Positions 8,005-17,721 are shown, counted from the stretch's first letter. The stretch: 64,000 bases of DNA from JANPPS01 sp964242575 (GCA_964242575.1 CAXTCN010000002.1:62001-126000); one strand, 5' to 3'. The notes: generated from the letters alone by a model not told the origin. A program made the numbers and translations.

Positions 8005-9450
8005 ATGAACGACAGCCAGACAGGCACCCGCGCCGGCGCGATCAGCCGCGCTTTGGCGTTCTTTGACGGCGGTGGCTTCGAAACCCGCCTGGCCGAACTG
8101 GTGGCCATTCCCAGCACCAGCCAGGACCCCGGCCACGACGCGGACCTCATGCGCTACTTGCAGGACGCCATGCGTCCCTGGTTGGAGCGCATGGGCTTCA
8201 CGGTCGAAATCCTGCCCAACCCGGACGCCGGGCCAATCCTGTTGGCGGAACGGCTTGAGGACCACGGCCCTGTCGTCATCACCTACGGCCATGGCGACAC
8301 CGTGCGCGGCCTTGCGGACCAGTGGCGCGCCGGGTTGGACCCCTGGACGCTGACCCAGGACGGCGACCGCTGGTACGGCCGCGGCACCGCCGACAACAAG
8401 GGCCAGCACGCCCTCAACCTATCGGCGTTGGAGGCCGTGCTGGCCGAGCGCCACGGCCGGCTGGGCTTCAGCCTCAAGCTCGTGCTGGAGACCGGCGAGG
8501 AGACCGGCTCCCGCGGCCTGCGCGAGGTCGTGGCGGCGCGCCGGGACCGCCTGGCAGCCGACGTGCTGCTGGCGAGCGACGGGCCGCGCATGCACTCCAC
8601 CGTCCCCACGTTGTCTACCGGCACTCGCGGCACCTACCACTTCGACCTGCGCGTGGACCTGCGGCCCGGCGGCGTCCACTCTGGCAACTGGGGCGGTATG
8701 ACCCGGGACCCCGCGATTATCCTGGCGCACGCCATCGCCTCCATTTCCGACCGCCACGGGCGCATCCTGGTGCGGGACCTGGCGCCGCCCGCGGTCAACC
8801 CCGCCGTCCGCGCGGCGCTTGACGGCTGCGTGATGCAGGCGGAGGGCGAGGCCGCCACCATCGATCCCGAGTGGGGCGAACCGGGCCTGTCGGCGGCCGA
8901 GAAAGTCTATGGCTGGACCAGCTTCATCGTGCTGTCGATGCTGTCCGGCCGGCCGGAGAACCCGGTCAACGCCGTCGCGCCCAACGCGGTCGCGCATTGC
9001 CAACTCCGCTACACCGTGGACGTTGACCCCGGCACGTTCGAGGCCACGTTGCGCCGCCACCTGCACGCCGCTGGCTTCCCCGAGGTCACGCTCGTGCCGT
9101 ACGGCGTCCGTATGCCGGCCCGCCGCTCCGACCCTCAGCACCCCTGGGTGCACTGGGCCACGGCCAGCATGGAGCGCACCCTGGGCAAGCGCGTGCAAGT
9201 CATCCCCAACAGCGGCGGCGGCCTGCCGAACGACGTGTTCATGGACCACCTGGGCGTGCAATTGTTATGGGTCCCGCACAGCTACAACGGCTGCAAGCAG
9301 CACGGGCCGGATGAGCACCTGCTGGTTGCCCCGGCGCGCGAGGGCATGGCGGCGTTCGCCGGGCTATGGTGGGACCTGGGGGAGGGCGGGACGCCGCCAG
9401 GGAGGGTGGTGGGCGCGACAGGGATTGAACCTGTGACCCTTCGCGTGTGA
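8005..9450 (+). CDS. M20 family metallopeptidase
   Basis: Zinc-site motifs of the M20 family are present: YGHGDTVRG (first His/Asp), GRGTADNKGQH, and the ETGEETGSRGL glutamates; a conserved His lies in the GGVHSGNWGG dimerisation domain. The start is well supported by AAGGAGG about 9 nt upstream. The final dozen residues (VGATGIEPVTLRV) come from reading the antisense strand of the tRNA-Val gene, so the natural C-terminus overlaps an RNA gene. The substrate (dipeptide or N-acyl amino acid) cannot be predicted. Confidence 0.85.
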   Translation: MNDSQTGTRAGAISRALAFFDGGGFETRLAELVAIPSTSQDPGHDADLMRYLQDAMRPWLERMGFTVEILPNPDAGPILLAERLEDHGPVVITYGHGDTVRGLADQWRAGLDPWTLTQDGDRWYGRGTADNKGQHALNLSALEAVLAERHGRLGFSLKLVLETGEETGSRGLREVVAARRDRLAADVLLASDGPRMHSTVPTLSTGTRGTYHFDLRVDLRPGGVHSGNWGGMTRDPAIILAHAIASISDRHGRILVRDLAPPAVNPAVRAALDGCVMQAEGEAATIDPEWGEPGLSAAEKVYGWTSFIVLSMLSGRPENPVNAVAPNAVAHCQLRYTVDVDPGTFEATLRRHLHAAGFPEVTLVPYGVRMPARRSDPQHPWVHWATASMERTLGKRVQVIPNSGGGLPNDVFMDHLGVQLLWVPHSYNGCKQHGPDEHLLVAPAREGMAAFAGLWWDLGEGGTPPGRVVGATGIEPVTLRV

Positions 9451-9481
9451 AGCGAATGCTCTCCCGCTGAGCTACGCGCCC
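9407..9481 (-). tRNA. tRNA-Val (anticodon CAC)
   Basis: A complete cloverleaf can be folded. The acceptor is GGGCGCG/CGCGCCC, the D stem GCTC/GAGC, and the anticodon stem TTCGC/GCGAA encloses loop TTCACAC. The T stem is ACAGG/CCTGT around TTCAATC, and ACCA is encoded at the 3' end. The anticodon CAC reads GUG valine codons. The 3' half overlaps the end of the convergent peptidase gene. Confidence 0.97.
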
Positions 9482-9567
9482 CTTGGCCGCCCGCTTTGGA
9501 ACGACGGCGCTGAATAGGTCCGGCGTCCCGCGCATGTCAAGTTGCAGGATTGTCCAGTTCGTCCAAG

Positions 9568-10350
9568 ATGCCGTTCATGACCCGTATCTTTGCGCTGTTG
9601 CTGTTGCTGTTGCTGCCCGCCGTTGCGAACGCGGAGCCTGTGCGCGCGCGCTACGCCGGCTACGCGGGCGGGCTGAACGCGCTCGACATGACCGCGGACT
9701 TCGACGTGATGCCGCAAAGCTACCGCGTGCGCCTGGCGTTCCGCACCACCGGCACCGTGGGCGCGCTGTTCCGCAGCCAGGCGGAGTCGACGGTGGAGGG
9801 CCGCTTCGTGGCCGGCCGGCCGGTGCCGGCCCGCTTCTTCAGCACCGGCGTCACCCGGGGCAAGCAGCGGGTGACGCAGATCGACTACACGGGCGGCCAG
9901 CCCAACGTCCGCCAGTTGCAGCCACCAAATGACGGCGAGCGCGAACCGGTTCCGCCCGCCGCCCAGATCGGCTCCGTCGACAGCCTCAGCGTCATGGCCC
10001 AGCTCGTGCGGCAGGTAAACGCGTCCGGCCGGTGCGAAGGCCGGGCCACGACGTTCGATGGCCGGCGCCTGTCCGAGATGGAGGCCCGCACCGTTGGCCA
10101 GGAACAGCTTCCCGCCACCAGCCGCTCCAGCTTCGCCGGCCCGGCGCTGCGCTGCGACTTCGAGGGCCGGCAGACCGGTGGCTTCGCGCTGGACGCCGAC
10201 CGCGCCGAGCTGGCCCGCCCGCAGCGCGGAAGCGCGTGGTTCGCGGCCACCGTGCCCGGCGGTCCGCTGATCCCAGTACGCGTTTCGTTCACGACGCGCC
10301 TGTTCGGGGACGCGACGATGTATCTCACCGCGAAGGCCGAAGCCGAGTAG
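9568..10350 (+). CDS. DUF3108 domain exported protein
   Basis: A signal peptide (MTRIFALLLLLLLPAVANA) is followed by the pattern RARYAGYAGGLNALDMTADFDVMPQSYRVRLAFRT and later YTGGQP and DSLSVMAQLVRQV. This is the DUF3108 family, periplasmic or outer-membrane-associated beta proteins of unknown function. The start could be ATG 9568 or 9577; the later one begins exactly at the signal peptide. It stands alone between tRNA-Val and glmU. Confidence 0.75.
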   Translation: MPFMTRIFALLLLLLLPAVANAEPVRARYAGYAGGLNALDMTADFDVMPQSYRVRLAFRTTGTVGALFRSQAESTVEGRFVAGRPVPARFFSTGVTRGKQRVTQIDYTGGQPNVRQLQPPNDGEREPVPPAAQIGSVDSLSVMAQLVRQVNASGRCEGRATTFDGRRLSEMEARTVGQEQLPATSRSSFAGPALRCDFEGRQTGGFALDADRAELARPQRGSAWFAATVPGGPLIPVRVSFTTRLFGDATMYLTAKAEAE

Positions 10351-10390
10351 CCGCTTTGACACGGACCGGACACGGCATTACGCCCACGCT

Positions 10391-11704
10391 ATGATATCCA
10401 CCGCCGTTCTGTTGGCCGCCGGGATGGGCACCCGAATGAGGTCGGCGCTGCCGAAGGCGCTGCACCGCATCGCCGGGCGGCCGATGCTGCATTACCTCAT
10501 CGACAGCTGCGCCGGCGCGTTCGACCGCATCGTGGTGGTGGTCGGCCCCGGCATGGACGCGGTGGCCCAGGCGGCGGCATCCCATGCCGTGGTGGTGCAG
10601 GCGGAGCGTCTCGGCACCGCCCATGCCGCATTGCAGGCGGCAGGGCTGTTCGGCGACGGCGACGTGGCGGTGTTGTATGCCGACAACCCGCTGATCCGCA
10701 CTGAAACGCTCGCCCGCCTGCTGGCCCAGCGCCGCGACGGGCAGACCGGCCTTGCCCTCCTGGCCATGCGCCCCACCGATCCCGGACGCTATGGCCGCGT
10801 CATCATGCAGGGCGGCGACGTGCAGCGCGTCGTGGAGTGGACAGACGCGACCGAGGCCGAGCGCGCGGTAGGGTTGTGCAACGCCGGCGTGCTGTGTGCG
10901 CCCGCCGCGGACTTCACCCGCTGGCTCCGCGCCGTGCAGCCCAGCCGCGCCAGGGGCGAGTACTACCTGACGGACTGCGTGGCCCTGGCCGTTGCGGAGG
11001 GACGCCGGGCGGCGGCGGTCGAGGCGCCGCACGCCGAGCTGCGCGGCATCAACTCACGCGTCGAGCTAGCATCGGCCGAAGCAACGGTGCAAGGCTGGCT
11101 GCGCCGGGCCGCGATGGAGGGCGGCGCGACGCTGACCGCGCCGGACACCGTTTTCCTGTGCGCCGACACCCGGTTGGCCCCGGATGTCACCGTTGGCCCG
11201 CACACGGTGTTCGGCCCCGGCGTGAGCGTTGAGGGCGGCGCCGAAATCCGCGCGTTCAGCCACCTCGAGGGCTGCCGTATCGGCCCCGGCGCAGTCATCG
11301 GCCCCTATGCCCGGCTCCGCCCCGGCACCGTGGTCGAACAGGGCGCACACGTCGGCAACTTCGTGGAGCTGAAGGCCACCACGCTCGGCGCAGGCGCCAA
11401 GGCCAACCACTTGAGCTACCTCGGCGACAGCAGCGTGGGCGCGGGCAGCAACATCGGCGCCGGGACCATCACCTGCAACTACGACGGCTACGCCAAGCAC
11501 CGCACGGAAATCGGCGCCGGGGTGTTCGTCGGCAGCTCGGCAGTGCTGGTGGCGCCGGTGTCGCTGGGTGACGGCGCGTTCGTCGCGGCCGGCAGCGTGG
11601 TGACGCGGGATGTGGCGTCGGACGCGATGGCGTTCGGCCGCGCCACCCAGGTGGACAAGCCCGGCCGCGCCGCGTCGTTCCGGGCGGCCCGGCAGAAACG
11701 CTGA
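10391..11704 (+). CDS. glmU: Bifunctional GlmU (GlcNAc-1-P uridyltransferase / GlcN-1-P acetyltransferase)
   Basis: The N-terminal pyrophosphorylase motif LAAGMGTRMRSALPKALH is followed by the uridylyltransferase domain. The C-terminal half is a left-handed beta-helix of hexapeptide repeats (GPHTVFGPGVSVEGGAEIRA) with the acetyltransferase signature GAGTITCNYDGYAKHRT. It makes UDP-GlcNAc for peptidoglycan and lipid A. At 437 residues it is slightly shorter than the usual 450-460 but contains both domains. No strong ribosome site precedes the ATG. Confidence 0.96.
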   Translation: MISTAVLLAAGMGTRMRSALPKALHRIAGRPMLHYLIDSCAGAFDRIVVVVGPGMDAVAQAAASHAVVVQAERLGTAHAALQAAGLFGDGDVAVLYADNPLIRTETLARLLAQRRDGQTGLALLAMRPTDPGRYGRVIMQGGDVQRVVEWTDATEAERAVGLCNAGVLCAPAADFTRWLRAVQPSRARGEYYLTDCVALAVAEGRRAAAVEAPHAELRGINSRVELASAEATVQGWLRRAAMEGGATLTAPDTVFLCADTRLAPDVTVGPHTVFGPGVSVEGGAEIRAFSHLEGCRIGPGAVIGPYARLRPGTVVEQGAHVGNFVELKATTLGAGAKANHLSYLGDSSVGAGSNIGAGTITCNYDGYAKHRTEIGAGVFVGSSAVLVAPVSLGDGAFVAAGSVVTRDVASDAMAFGRATQVDKPGRAASFRAARQKR

Positions 11705-11751
11705 CATCAGCGGTCTGCGCGCTTATGTTCGAGGCGTGACGGAGCGCGGCC

Positions 11752-12216
11752 ATGCCTGACGGCCTCTATGAGCAAGACATCCTGATCTGGTCCGAACGCC
11801 AGGCCGACCTGCTGCGCCGGCTCGCCTCTGGAGAGCGGCTGAACGAGACGCTGGACTGGGCCAATGTCATCGAGGAAATCGAAAGCGTGGGCCGCTCGGA
11901 GTTCAATACGTGCGAGAGCCTTCTCAGACAGGCGATGCTCCATCTAATGAAGATGCGAAGCGAGCCGGACAGCCTGGCGTTTCGCCACTGGCGAGGTGAG
12001 GTAATCGCATTCCTCAACGACGCACAACGACGCTTCAGCCCGTCCATGCGCCAACGCATCGTGTTGCAGGACCTGCATCGATCCATCGTCAAGCAGCTTG
12101 GCCCAAATCCTGTCATTCCTGACCTCTGCCCATTCCAATTGGACGACCTGCTCGACCCCGACGCCGACCCCATCGCGCTGCTCGCAACGCCAGACACCAA
12201 GGAGGTCCCATGCTGA
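11752..12216 (+). CDS. DUF29 family protein
   Basis: The sequence LYEQDILIWSERQADLLRRL, followed by DWANVIEEIESVGRSE, is the hallmark of DUF29, an all-helical family of unknown function common in cyanobacteria and Acetobacteraceae. Its codon use is less GC-biased than its neighbours, hinting at a more recent arrival. It overlaps the succinate-semialdehyde dehydrogenase start by 7 nt and may be cotranscribed with it. Confidence 0.8.
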   Translation: MPDGLYEQDILIWSERQADLLRRLASGERLNETLDWANVIEEIESVGRSEFNTCESLLRQAMLHLMKMRSEPDSLAFRHWRGEVIAFLNDAQRRFSPSMRQRIVLQDLHRSIVKQLGPNPVIPDLCPFQLDDLLDPDADPIALLATPDTKEVPC

Positions 12217-13688
12217 ACCAGACTGCTCCCCTTCCGCTGCGTGACCCTAGCCTATTCCGCGAGGCCTGTTGCATAGACGGCAAATGGGTCGGCGCCGCTG
12301 ACGGCAAGACGACCGTGGTCCGCAACCCGGCCACCGGCGAGACGCTCGGCGCAGTTCCGGCCCTCGGCGCGGCCGAGACCCGGCACGCCATCGAGGCCGC
12401 CGCCCGCGCCTTCCCGGCCTGGCGCGCCATGCTCGCCAAGGAGCGCGCCGCCGTCCTGCGCCGGCTGTTCGCGCTCATGATCGAGAACACCGAGGACCTG
12501 GCGCTCATCATGACGGCTGAGCAGGGCAAGCCCCTGGCCGAGAGCCGTGGCGAGATCGCCTACGCCGCCAGCTTCATCGAGTGGTTCGCGGAAGAGGGCA
12601 AGCGGGTTTACGGCGACACCATCCCCCAGCCGCAGAAGGGTCGCCGCATCCTGGTCACCAAGGAGCCGATCGGCGTGTTCGCGGCCATCACGCCGTGGAA
12701 CTTCCCGGCCGCCATGATCACCCGCAAGGCCGGGCCGGGCTGGGCCGCCGGGTGCACCGGGGTGATCCGCCCCGCGAGCCAAACGCCGTTCTCCGCCCTG
12801 GCGCTCGCGGTTTTGGCAGAGCGCGCCGGCATGCCGCCCGGCGTGTGCAACGTCGTCACCGGGCCAAGCGGTGCGGTGGGCGGCGAGCTCACCTCCAACC
12901 CGCTGGTGCGCAAGCTGAGCTTCACCGGCAGCACCGAAGTCGGCGTGAAGCTGCTGGCGCAGATTGCCCCTACGGTGAAAAAGGCCAGCATGGAGCTGGG
13001 CGGCAACGCCCCGTTCATCGTGTTCGACGACGCCGACCTGGACGCGGCCGTGGTCGGCGCCATGGCCAGCAAGTTCCGCAACGCCGGCCAAACCTGCGTC
13101 TGCGCCAACCGGCTGCTGGTGCAGGCCGGGGTCTACGACGCCTTTACGGCCAAGCTGAAGGTCGCGGTCGAGGGCCTGCGCGTCGGCAACGGCATGGAGG
13201 AGGGCGTCACCCAGGGGCCGATGATCAACGCCGAAGCGGTCGAAAAAGTGGAGGCGCACATCGCCGACGCCGTGCAGCGCGGCGCGACGGTCGCATTAGG
13301 CGGCGCGCGCCATGCGTTGGGCGGCACCTTCTTCCAGCCCACGATCCTCACCCACGTGCCACGCGGCGCCGACATCTTTCGTGAGGAAACCTTCGGCCCG
13401 GCCGCTGCACTGTTCCGCTTCGGAAGCGAGGCGGAGGCGATTGAGATGGCCAACGACACCGAGTTCGGCCTCGCCGCCTACTTCTACAGCCGTGACGTGG
13501 GCCGCATCTTCCGCGTCGCCGAGGCGCTGGAGTACGGCATCATTGGCGTGAACGAGGGCATTATCTCAACCGAGGTCGCCCCATTCGGCGGCATGAAAAG
13601 CAGCGGGCTTGGCCGTGAAGGCAGCAAGTACGGCATCGAGGACTACCTGGAAATCAAGTACCTCGCCATTGGCGGGATCGGGACCTGA
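12210..13688 (+). CDS. gabD: NAD(P)-dependent succinate-semialdehyde dehydrogenase
   Basis: Full-length (492 aa) aldehyde dehydrogenase with TPWNFPAAMITRK (cofactor site), KLSFTGSTEVG, catalytic Glu in MELGGNAPFIVFDDAD, catalytic Cys in GQTCVCANR, and the C-terminal PFGGMKSSGLGREGSKYGIEDYLE, which is typical of GabD-type enzymes. It would oxidise succinate semialdehyde (from GABA) to succinate. It is followed 5 nt later by glutathione reductase. No GABA transaminase gene is nearby, so the exact substrate rests on family resemblance. Confidence 0.9.
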   Translation: MLNQTAPLPLRDPSLFREACCIDGKWVGAADGKTTVVRNPATGETLGAVPALGAAETRHAIEAAARAFPAWRAMLAKERAAVLRRLFALMIENTEDLALIMTAEQGKPLAESRGEIAYAASFIEWFAEEGKRVYGDTIPQPQKGRRILVTKEPIGVFAAITPWNFPAAMITRKAGPGWAAGCTGVIRPASQTPFSALALAVLAERAGMPPGVCNVVTGPSGAVGGELTSNPLVRKLSFTGSTEVGVKLLAQIAPTVKKASMELGGNAPFIVFDDADLDAAVVGAMASKFRNAGQTCVCANRLLVQAGVYDAFTAKLKVAVEGLRVGNGMEEGVTQGPMINAEAVEKVEAHIADAVQRGATVALGGARHALGGTFFQPTILTHVPRGADIFREETFGPAAALFRFGSEAEAIEMANDTEFGLAAYFYSRDVGRIFRVAEALEYGIIGVNEGIISTEVAPFGGMKSSGLGREGSKYGIEDYLEIKYLAIGGIGT

Positions 13689-13693
13689 ACACT

Positions 13694-15091
13694 ATGGCAT
13701 ACGATTACGACCTGTTCGTCATCGGCGGCGGCTCCGGCGGCGTGCGCTGTGCCCGGATCGCGGCGGCGCATGGCGCGCGGGTGGGCATTGCCGAGGCGGC
13801 GCACTGGGGCGGCACCTGCGTCAATCTCGGCTGCGTGCCGAAAAAAATGATGGTCCAAGCCGCGGAGTACGGCCGGGCCGCGGTGGACGCGCGCGGCTTC
13901 GGCTGGGACAGCAGCCCCGGCCAGCACGACTGGGCGCGGTTCATCGCCACCAAGGACGCCGACATCGCCCGCCTGGTCAGCACCTATGCCGGCCTGCTGG
14001 GCGGCAGCGGCGTCACCATGCACGAGGCGCGCGCCGTGTTCACCGGGCCGCACAGCCTCGACGTAGGCGGGCAAGCTATCACGGCCGAGCGCATCGTGAT
14101 CGCGGTAGGCGGCACCCCGTCCATCCAGCCGCCGATCAAGGGCATGCACCTCGGCATCACCTCCGACCAGGCGTTCCACCTACCGATGTTGCCAAAACGG
14201 GTGCTGATGATCGGTGGTGGCTACATTGGTGTGGAGTTTTCTAACATCTTCCATGGCCTGGGTGCCGAGGTTGATGTCGTGTACCGGCAGCCGCTTCCGC
14301 TGCGCGGCTTCGATGACGAGATCCGCGCCGCGCTTGCCGATGCCATGACCGCGGACGGCGTGCGCCTGCACCCAAACCAGACCGTGCACTCGGTCGAACC
14401 GGCTGGCGACGCGAAGCGCGTGACCCTCACCAACGGCCACGTGATCGAGGCGGACCTCGTGTTCTTCGCCGTGGGCCGCCAGCCCAAGACGTCCGGCCTC
14501 GGCCTGGAGCACGCCGACGTCGCGCTGGACGCGAAGGGCGCGGTCGTGGTGGACCAGGAGAACGCCACCAACGTCCCGCACATCTTCGCCATCGGCGATG
14601 TGTCCAACAAGCTGAACCTCACCCCGGTCGCCATCGCCGAGGGCCACCACTTGGCCGACCGCCTGTTCGGACCCGGCCGTCCTCGCACCTGGTCGCTCGA
14701 CCCGGTTGCCACTGCAGTGTTCAGTAACCCGCCCATCGCAACCGTCGGCCTCACCGAGGCGCAGGCGGCCCAGCGCGGCCCGGCTGACATCTACGTCGCC
14801 AATTTCAAGCCTATGCGCCATGTACTGTCCGGCCGCGACCGCCGGACGCTCATGAAGATGGTCGTGGACCAGGCCACCCAGCGCGTGCTGGGCGTGCACA
14901 TGATTGGCGACGACGTGCCGGAGATGATGCAGGGCGTCGGCGTGGCGCTCACGGCTGGCGCAACCAAGGCCGATTTCGACCGCACCGTCGGCATCCATCC
15001 CACCAGCGCAGAGGAGTTCGTGACCATGCGCACCCGCACCCGAGTCGCCCTGCCTTCCGGCGCATCCGGGCTGGCGAAAGCGGCCGAGTAG
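13694..15091 (+). CDS. gor: Glutathione-disulfide reductase
   Basis: The FAD motif FVIGGGSGGVRCARIAA and the redox-active disulfide motif GGTCVNLGCVPKKMM identify a class I disulfide reductase. A second Rossmann motif (MIGGGYIGVEF), the VDQENATNVPHIFAIGDV segment and the C-terminal VGIHPTSAEEFVTMR complete it; HPT supplies the catalytic His and the following Glu. The lack of lipoamide-dehydrogenase features favours glutathione reductase, using NADPH to regenerate GSH. GSH users in the window (a CGFS glutaredoxin and a GST) are consistent. Confidence 0.93.
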   Translation: MAYDYDLFVIGGGSGGVRCARIAAAHGARVGIAEAAHWGGTCVNLGCVPKKMMVQAAEYGRAAVDARGFGWDSSPGQHDWARFIATKDADIARLVSTYAGLLGGSGVTMHEARAVFTGPHSLDVGGQAITAERIVIAVGGTPSIQPPIKGMHLGITSDQAFHLPMLPKRVLMIGGGYIGVEFSNIFHGLGAEVDVVYRQPLPLRGFDDEIRAALADAMTADGVRLHPNQTVHSVEPAGDAKRVTLTNGHVIEADLVFFAVGRQPKTSGLGLEHADVALDAKGAVVVDQENATNVPHIFAIGDVSNKLNLTPVAIAEGHHLADRLFGPGRPRTWSLDPVATAVFSNPPIATVGLTEAQAAQRGPADIYVANFKPMRHVLSGRDRRTLMKMVVDQATQRVLGVHMIGDDVPEMMQGVGVALTAGATKADFDRTVGIHPTSAEEFVTMRTRTRVALPSGASGLAKAAE

Positions 15092-15160
15092 CAAACTGCG
15101 GCAAATCCTGGGATAACCTTCGATTTGGCCGCACCCGCGCGGCGTTGTGGAGCGGATAGC

Positions 15161-16552
15161 ATGACGAAGACGGTTTCCGGCTGGACCCCCGCAAGCTGGC
15201 GCGCACGCGCAGCGCGGCAGGTCCCGGCCTACCCTGACGCGGACCGGCTGGCCGCGACCGAGGCCAAGCTTGGCAAGTACCCCCCCTTGGTGTTCGCCGG
15301 GGAGGCCCGGCGGCTGCGCGACTCCCTGGCGCTCGCCGCTGGCGGCCAGGCTTTTGTGTTGCAGGGCGGCGATTGCGCCGAAAGCTTCGGCGACTTCACC
15401 GCCAACGTCATCCGCGACACCTTCCGCGTGCTGCTGCAGATGGCCGTCGTGTTGACGTTCGGCGCCAGCGTGCCGGTGGTGAAGATGGGCCGCATGGCCG
15501 GGCAGTTTGCCAAGCCGCGGTCCTCCGATAATGAAACGGTCGATGGCGTGACGCTGCCGAGCTATCGCGGCGACATCGTGAACGGCCCGGCGTTCACCGC
15601 CGAGGACCGCGTGCCGGACCCCACCCGCATGGAGACCGGCTACTTCCAGTCTGCCGGCACGCTGAACCTGCTGCGCGCCTTTGCCAACGGCGGCTACGCG
15701 GACCTGCACGAGGTGCACCGCTGGAACCTCGACTTCGCCGCCCGTTCGCCGTTGGCCGCGCGTTACCAGGACCTTGCGTCCCGCATCGACGAGACCCTCG
15801 CCTTCATGGCGGCCTGCGGCATGAGCAGCCTCAACACCCCGCAAGTCCATGAAACCGATTTCTACACCAGCCACGAATGCCTGCTGCTGCCGTATGAACA
15901 GGCGCTGACCCGCATCGATAGCACCTCGGGCGACTGGTACGCCTGCTCCGCCCACTTCCTCTGGATCGGCGACCGCACCCGGCAGGCAGACGGCGCGCAT
16001 GTCGAGTTCCTGCGCGGCGTGCGCAACCCGATTGGCCTCAAGGTCGGCCCGACCATGGAGGCGGACGACCTGTTGCGCCTGATTGACCTGTTGAACCCGG
16101 CCGACGAGCCTGGCCGCCTCACCCTCATCAGCCGCATGGGCGCGGAGCAGGTGTCCCGCAAGCTGCCGCCCCTTTTGCGCGCGGTCCAGCGGGCCGGCCG
16201 CAGCGTGGTCTGGTTGTGCGACCCGATGCACGGCAACACCATCAGCACCGCGTCCCGCGTCAAGACCCGCAGCTTCGACGCCATCCTGTCCGAGGTCCGC
16301 GCCTTTTTTGACGCGCACGCGGCAGCGGGCACCTGGGCCGGCGGCGTCCATGTCGAGATGACCGGCCAGGAGGTGACCGAGTGCGTCGGCGGCGCGCACC
16401 GCTTAACCGAAGCCGACCTCGGCGCACGCTACGAGACCTTCTGCGACCCCCGCCTCAATGCGGAGCAGTCGCTTGAGCTGGCGTTCCTGGTGGCCGAGGA
16501 GCTGAAGGCCCGCCGGGCGTTCAGCCGCACCCCGGCGGTCGCGGCGCAATGA
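15161..16552 (+). CDS. 3-deoxy-7-phosphoheptulonate synthase, class II
   Basis: The plant-like class II DAHP synthase pattern is clear: GWTPASWRARAARQVPAYPD, QGGDCAESFGDF, KMGRMAGQFAKPRS, CDPMHGNT and a late GGVHVEMTGQEVTECVGG. It condenses PEP and erythrose-4-phosphate in the first shikimate step. I used ATG 15161 (GGAG upstream) rather than an ATG 36 nt earlier. Its TGA overlaps the next ATG (ATGA), placing it at the head of a run with nicotinate phosphoribosyltransferase and NAD synthetase. Confidence 0.95.
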   Translation: MTKTVSGWTPASWRARAARQVPAYPDADRLAATEAKLGKYPPLVFAGEARRLRDSLALAAGGQAFVLQGGDCAESFGDFTANVIRDTFRVLLQMAVVLTFGASVPVVKMGRMAGQFAKPRSSDNETVDGVTLPSYRGDIVNGPAFTAEDRVPDPTRMETGYFQSAGTLNLLRAFANGGYADLHEVHRWNLDFAARSPLAARYQDLASRIDETLAFMAACGMSSLNTPQVHETDFYTSHECLLLPYEQALTRIDSTSGDWYACSAHFLWIGDRTRQADGAHVEFLRGVRNPIGLKVGPTMEADDLLRLIDLLNPADEPGRLTLISRMGAEQVSRKLPPLLRAVQRAGRSVVWLCDPMHGNTISTASRVKTRSFDAILSEVRAFFDAHAAAGTWAGGVHVEMTGQEVTECVGGAHRLTEADLGARYETFCDPRLNAEQSLELAFLVAEELKARRAFSRTPAVAAQ

Positions 16553-17721
16553 CGCTGGAGCGCGACATCGCCTCCCGCACCGACGCCTACTTCAACCGGA
16601 CGCGCGACGTCATTGGCCGGTTCGGCGACAAGCGCGTCACCTACGCCGTGTTCCTGCGCCGCCCGGTCATCTCCGCCCCGCGCCTGATGTTGGATTGGCT
16701 GGCCGCCGTCGCCGCCGACCGCGGCACGGAGTTCGCGTTCGATCTGGCGCACCCGGAGGGCACCTGGGTCGGCGCTGGCGAGCCAATCGTCTACGTCACC
16801 GGCAGCTTCTACGCTTTGGCCGACTGCGAGACCATCTTCCTGCAGAAGCTCGGCGCGGCCTGCGTCGCGGCCCACAATGCTTACCAGATGTGCCTCGCGC
16901 TGCCTAAAGTCGCGTTCCTTGCCATGGAGGCCCGGCACTGCGCCGGGGCCGAGATGCAGCAGATGATGGGCTACGCCGCCAGCGTCGGCAGCCGCGCCGC
17001 CCAGGCTGAGGGCGCGCTGGGCTTCACCGGCACCTCCACCGACTACACCGCCGGGTTCTTTGGCACCACGCGCGGCCGTGGCACCATGCCGCACGCGTTG
17101 ATCGGCTACGCCGGCTCCACCGTGCGCGCCGCCGAGATGTTCCACGAGACCTGCCCTGACGAGAACCTCACCGTCCTCACCGACTTCTTCGGCCGCGAGG
17201 TCACCGACGGCCTGGAGGTGTGCCGGCGCTTCCCGGAGCTTGCCGCGGCCGGGCGCTTGTCGGTCCGCCTGGACACCCACGGCGGCCGTTACTTGGAGGG
17301 TCTTGACCCCGCCGAGAGCTATGCCGTGCTGGAACGCCGCGCCCCCGGCGCAATCCGCCGCTACCGCAGCGACCTGGAGCTGCGCCACCTGGTCGGCACC
17401 GGCGTCTCCGCCTCCGCCATCTGGCGCATGAGGGAGGCGCTCGACGAGGGCGGCTTCCCGAGGGTCCGCATCGTGGTCAGCTCCGGCTTCGGCGTGGCGA
17501 AGTGCCGCGTCATGGCCGACACCCGCGCTCCGATTGACGTGGTGGGCACCGGAAGCTTCATCCCGGACGACTGGCACGAGACCTACGCCACCGCGGACAT
17601 CGTGGAGTATGACGGCGAGGAGCGGGTGAAGGTCGGGCGCGAGTTCCTGTTGCGCGCCAACCACCACCGTCACGCCGCGCGAGTTGATAAGCCGGACGCC
17701 AGTCCCAGGTCTGCCGCATGA
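16549..17721 (+). CDS. pncB: Nicotinate phosphoribosyltransferase
   Basis: The fold signature of nicotinate phosphoribosyltransferases is visible: an N-terminal TDAYFNRTRDV, the FGTTRGRGTMPHALIG active-site stretch, VRLDTHGGRY, and a C-terminal VSSGFGVAKCR and DVVGTGSFIP. It makes nicotinate mononucleotide from nicotinate and PRPP. It overlaps both neighbours by ATGA, and the next gene, NAD synthetase, acts two steps later, so the pair forms a salvage module. It is a short-form (390 aa) member. Confidence 0.9.
   Translation: MTLERDIASRTDAYFNRTRDVIGRFGDKRVTYAVFLRRPVISAPRLMLDWLAAVAADRGTEFAFDLAHPEGTWVGAGEPIVYVTGSFYALADCETIFLQKLGAACVAAHNAYQMCLALPKVAFLAMEARHCAGAEMQQMMGYAASVGSRAAQAEGALGFTGTSTDYTAGFFGTTRGRGTMPHALIGYAGSTVRAAEMFHETCPDENLTVLTDFFGREVTDGLEVCRRFPELAAAGRLSVRLDTHGGRYLEGLDPAESYAVLERRAPGAIRRYRSDLELRHLVGTGVSASAIWRMREALDEGGFPRVRIVVSSGFGVAKCRVMADTRAPIDVVGTGSFIPDDWHETYATADIVEYDGEERVKVGREFLLRANHHRHAARVDKPDASPRSAA

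Noticed and set aside
14180..16399. 739-aa open frame antisense to glutathione reductase and DAHP synthase
   Set aside because: It spans two well-supported genes in the other direction and has shadow-type composition. Other long antisense frames (12252-13259, 24650-26125, 41449-43236) were rejected likewise.
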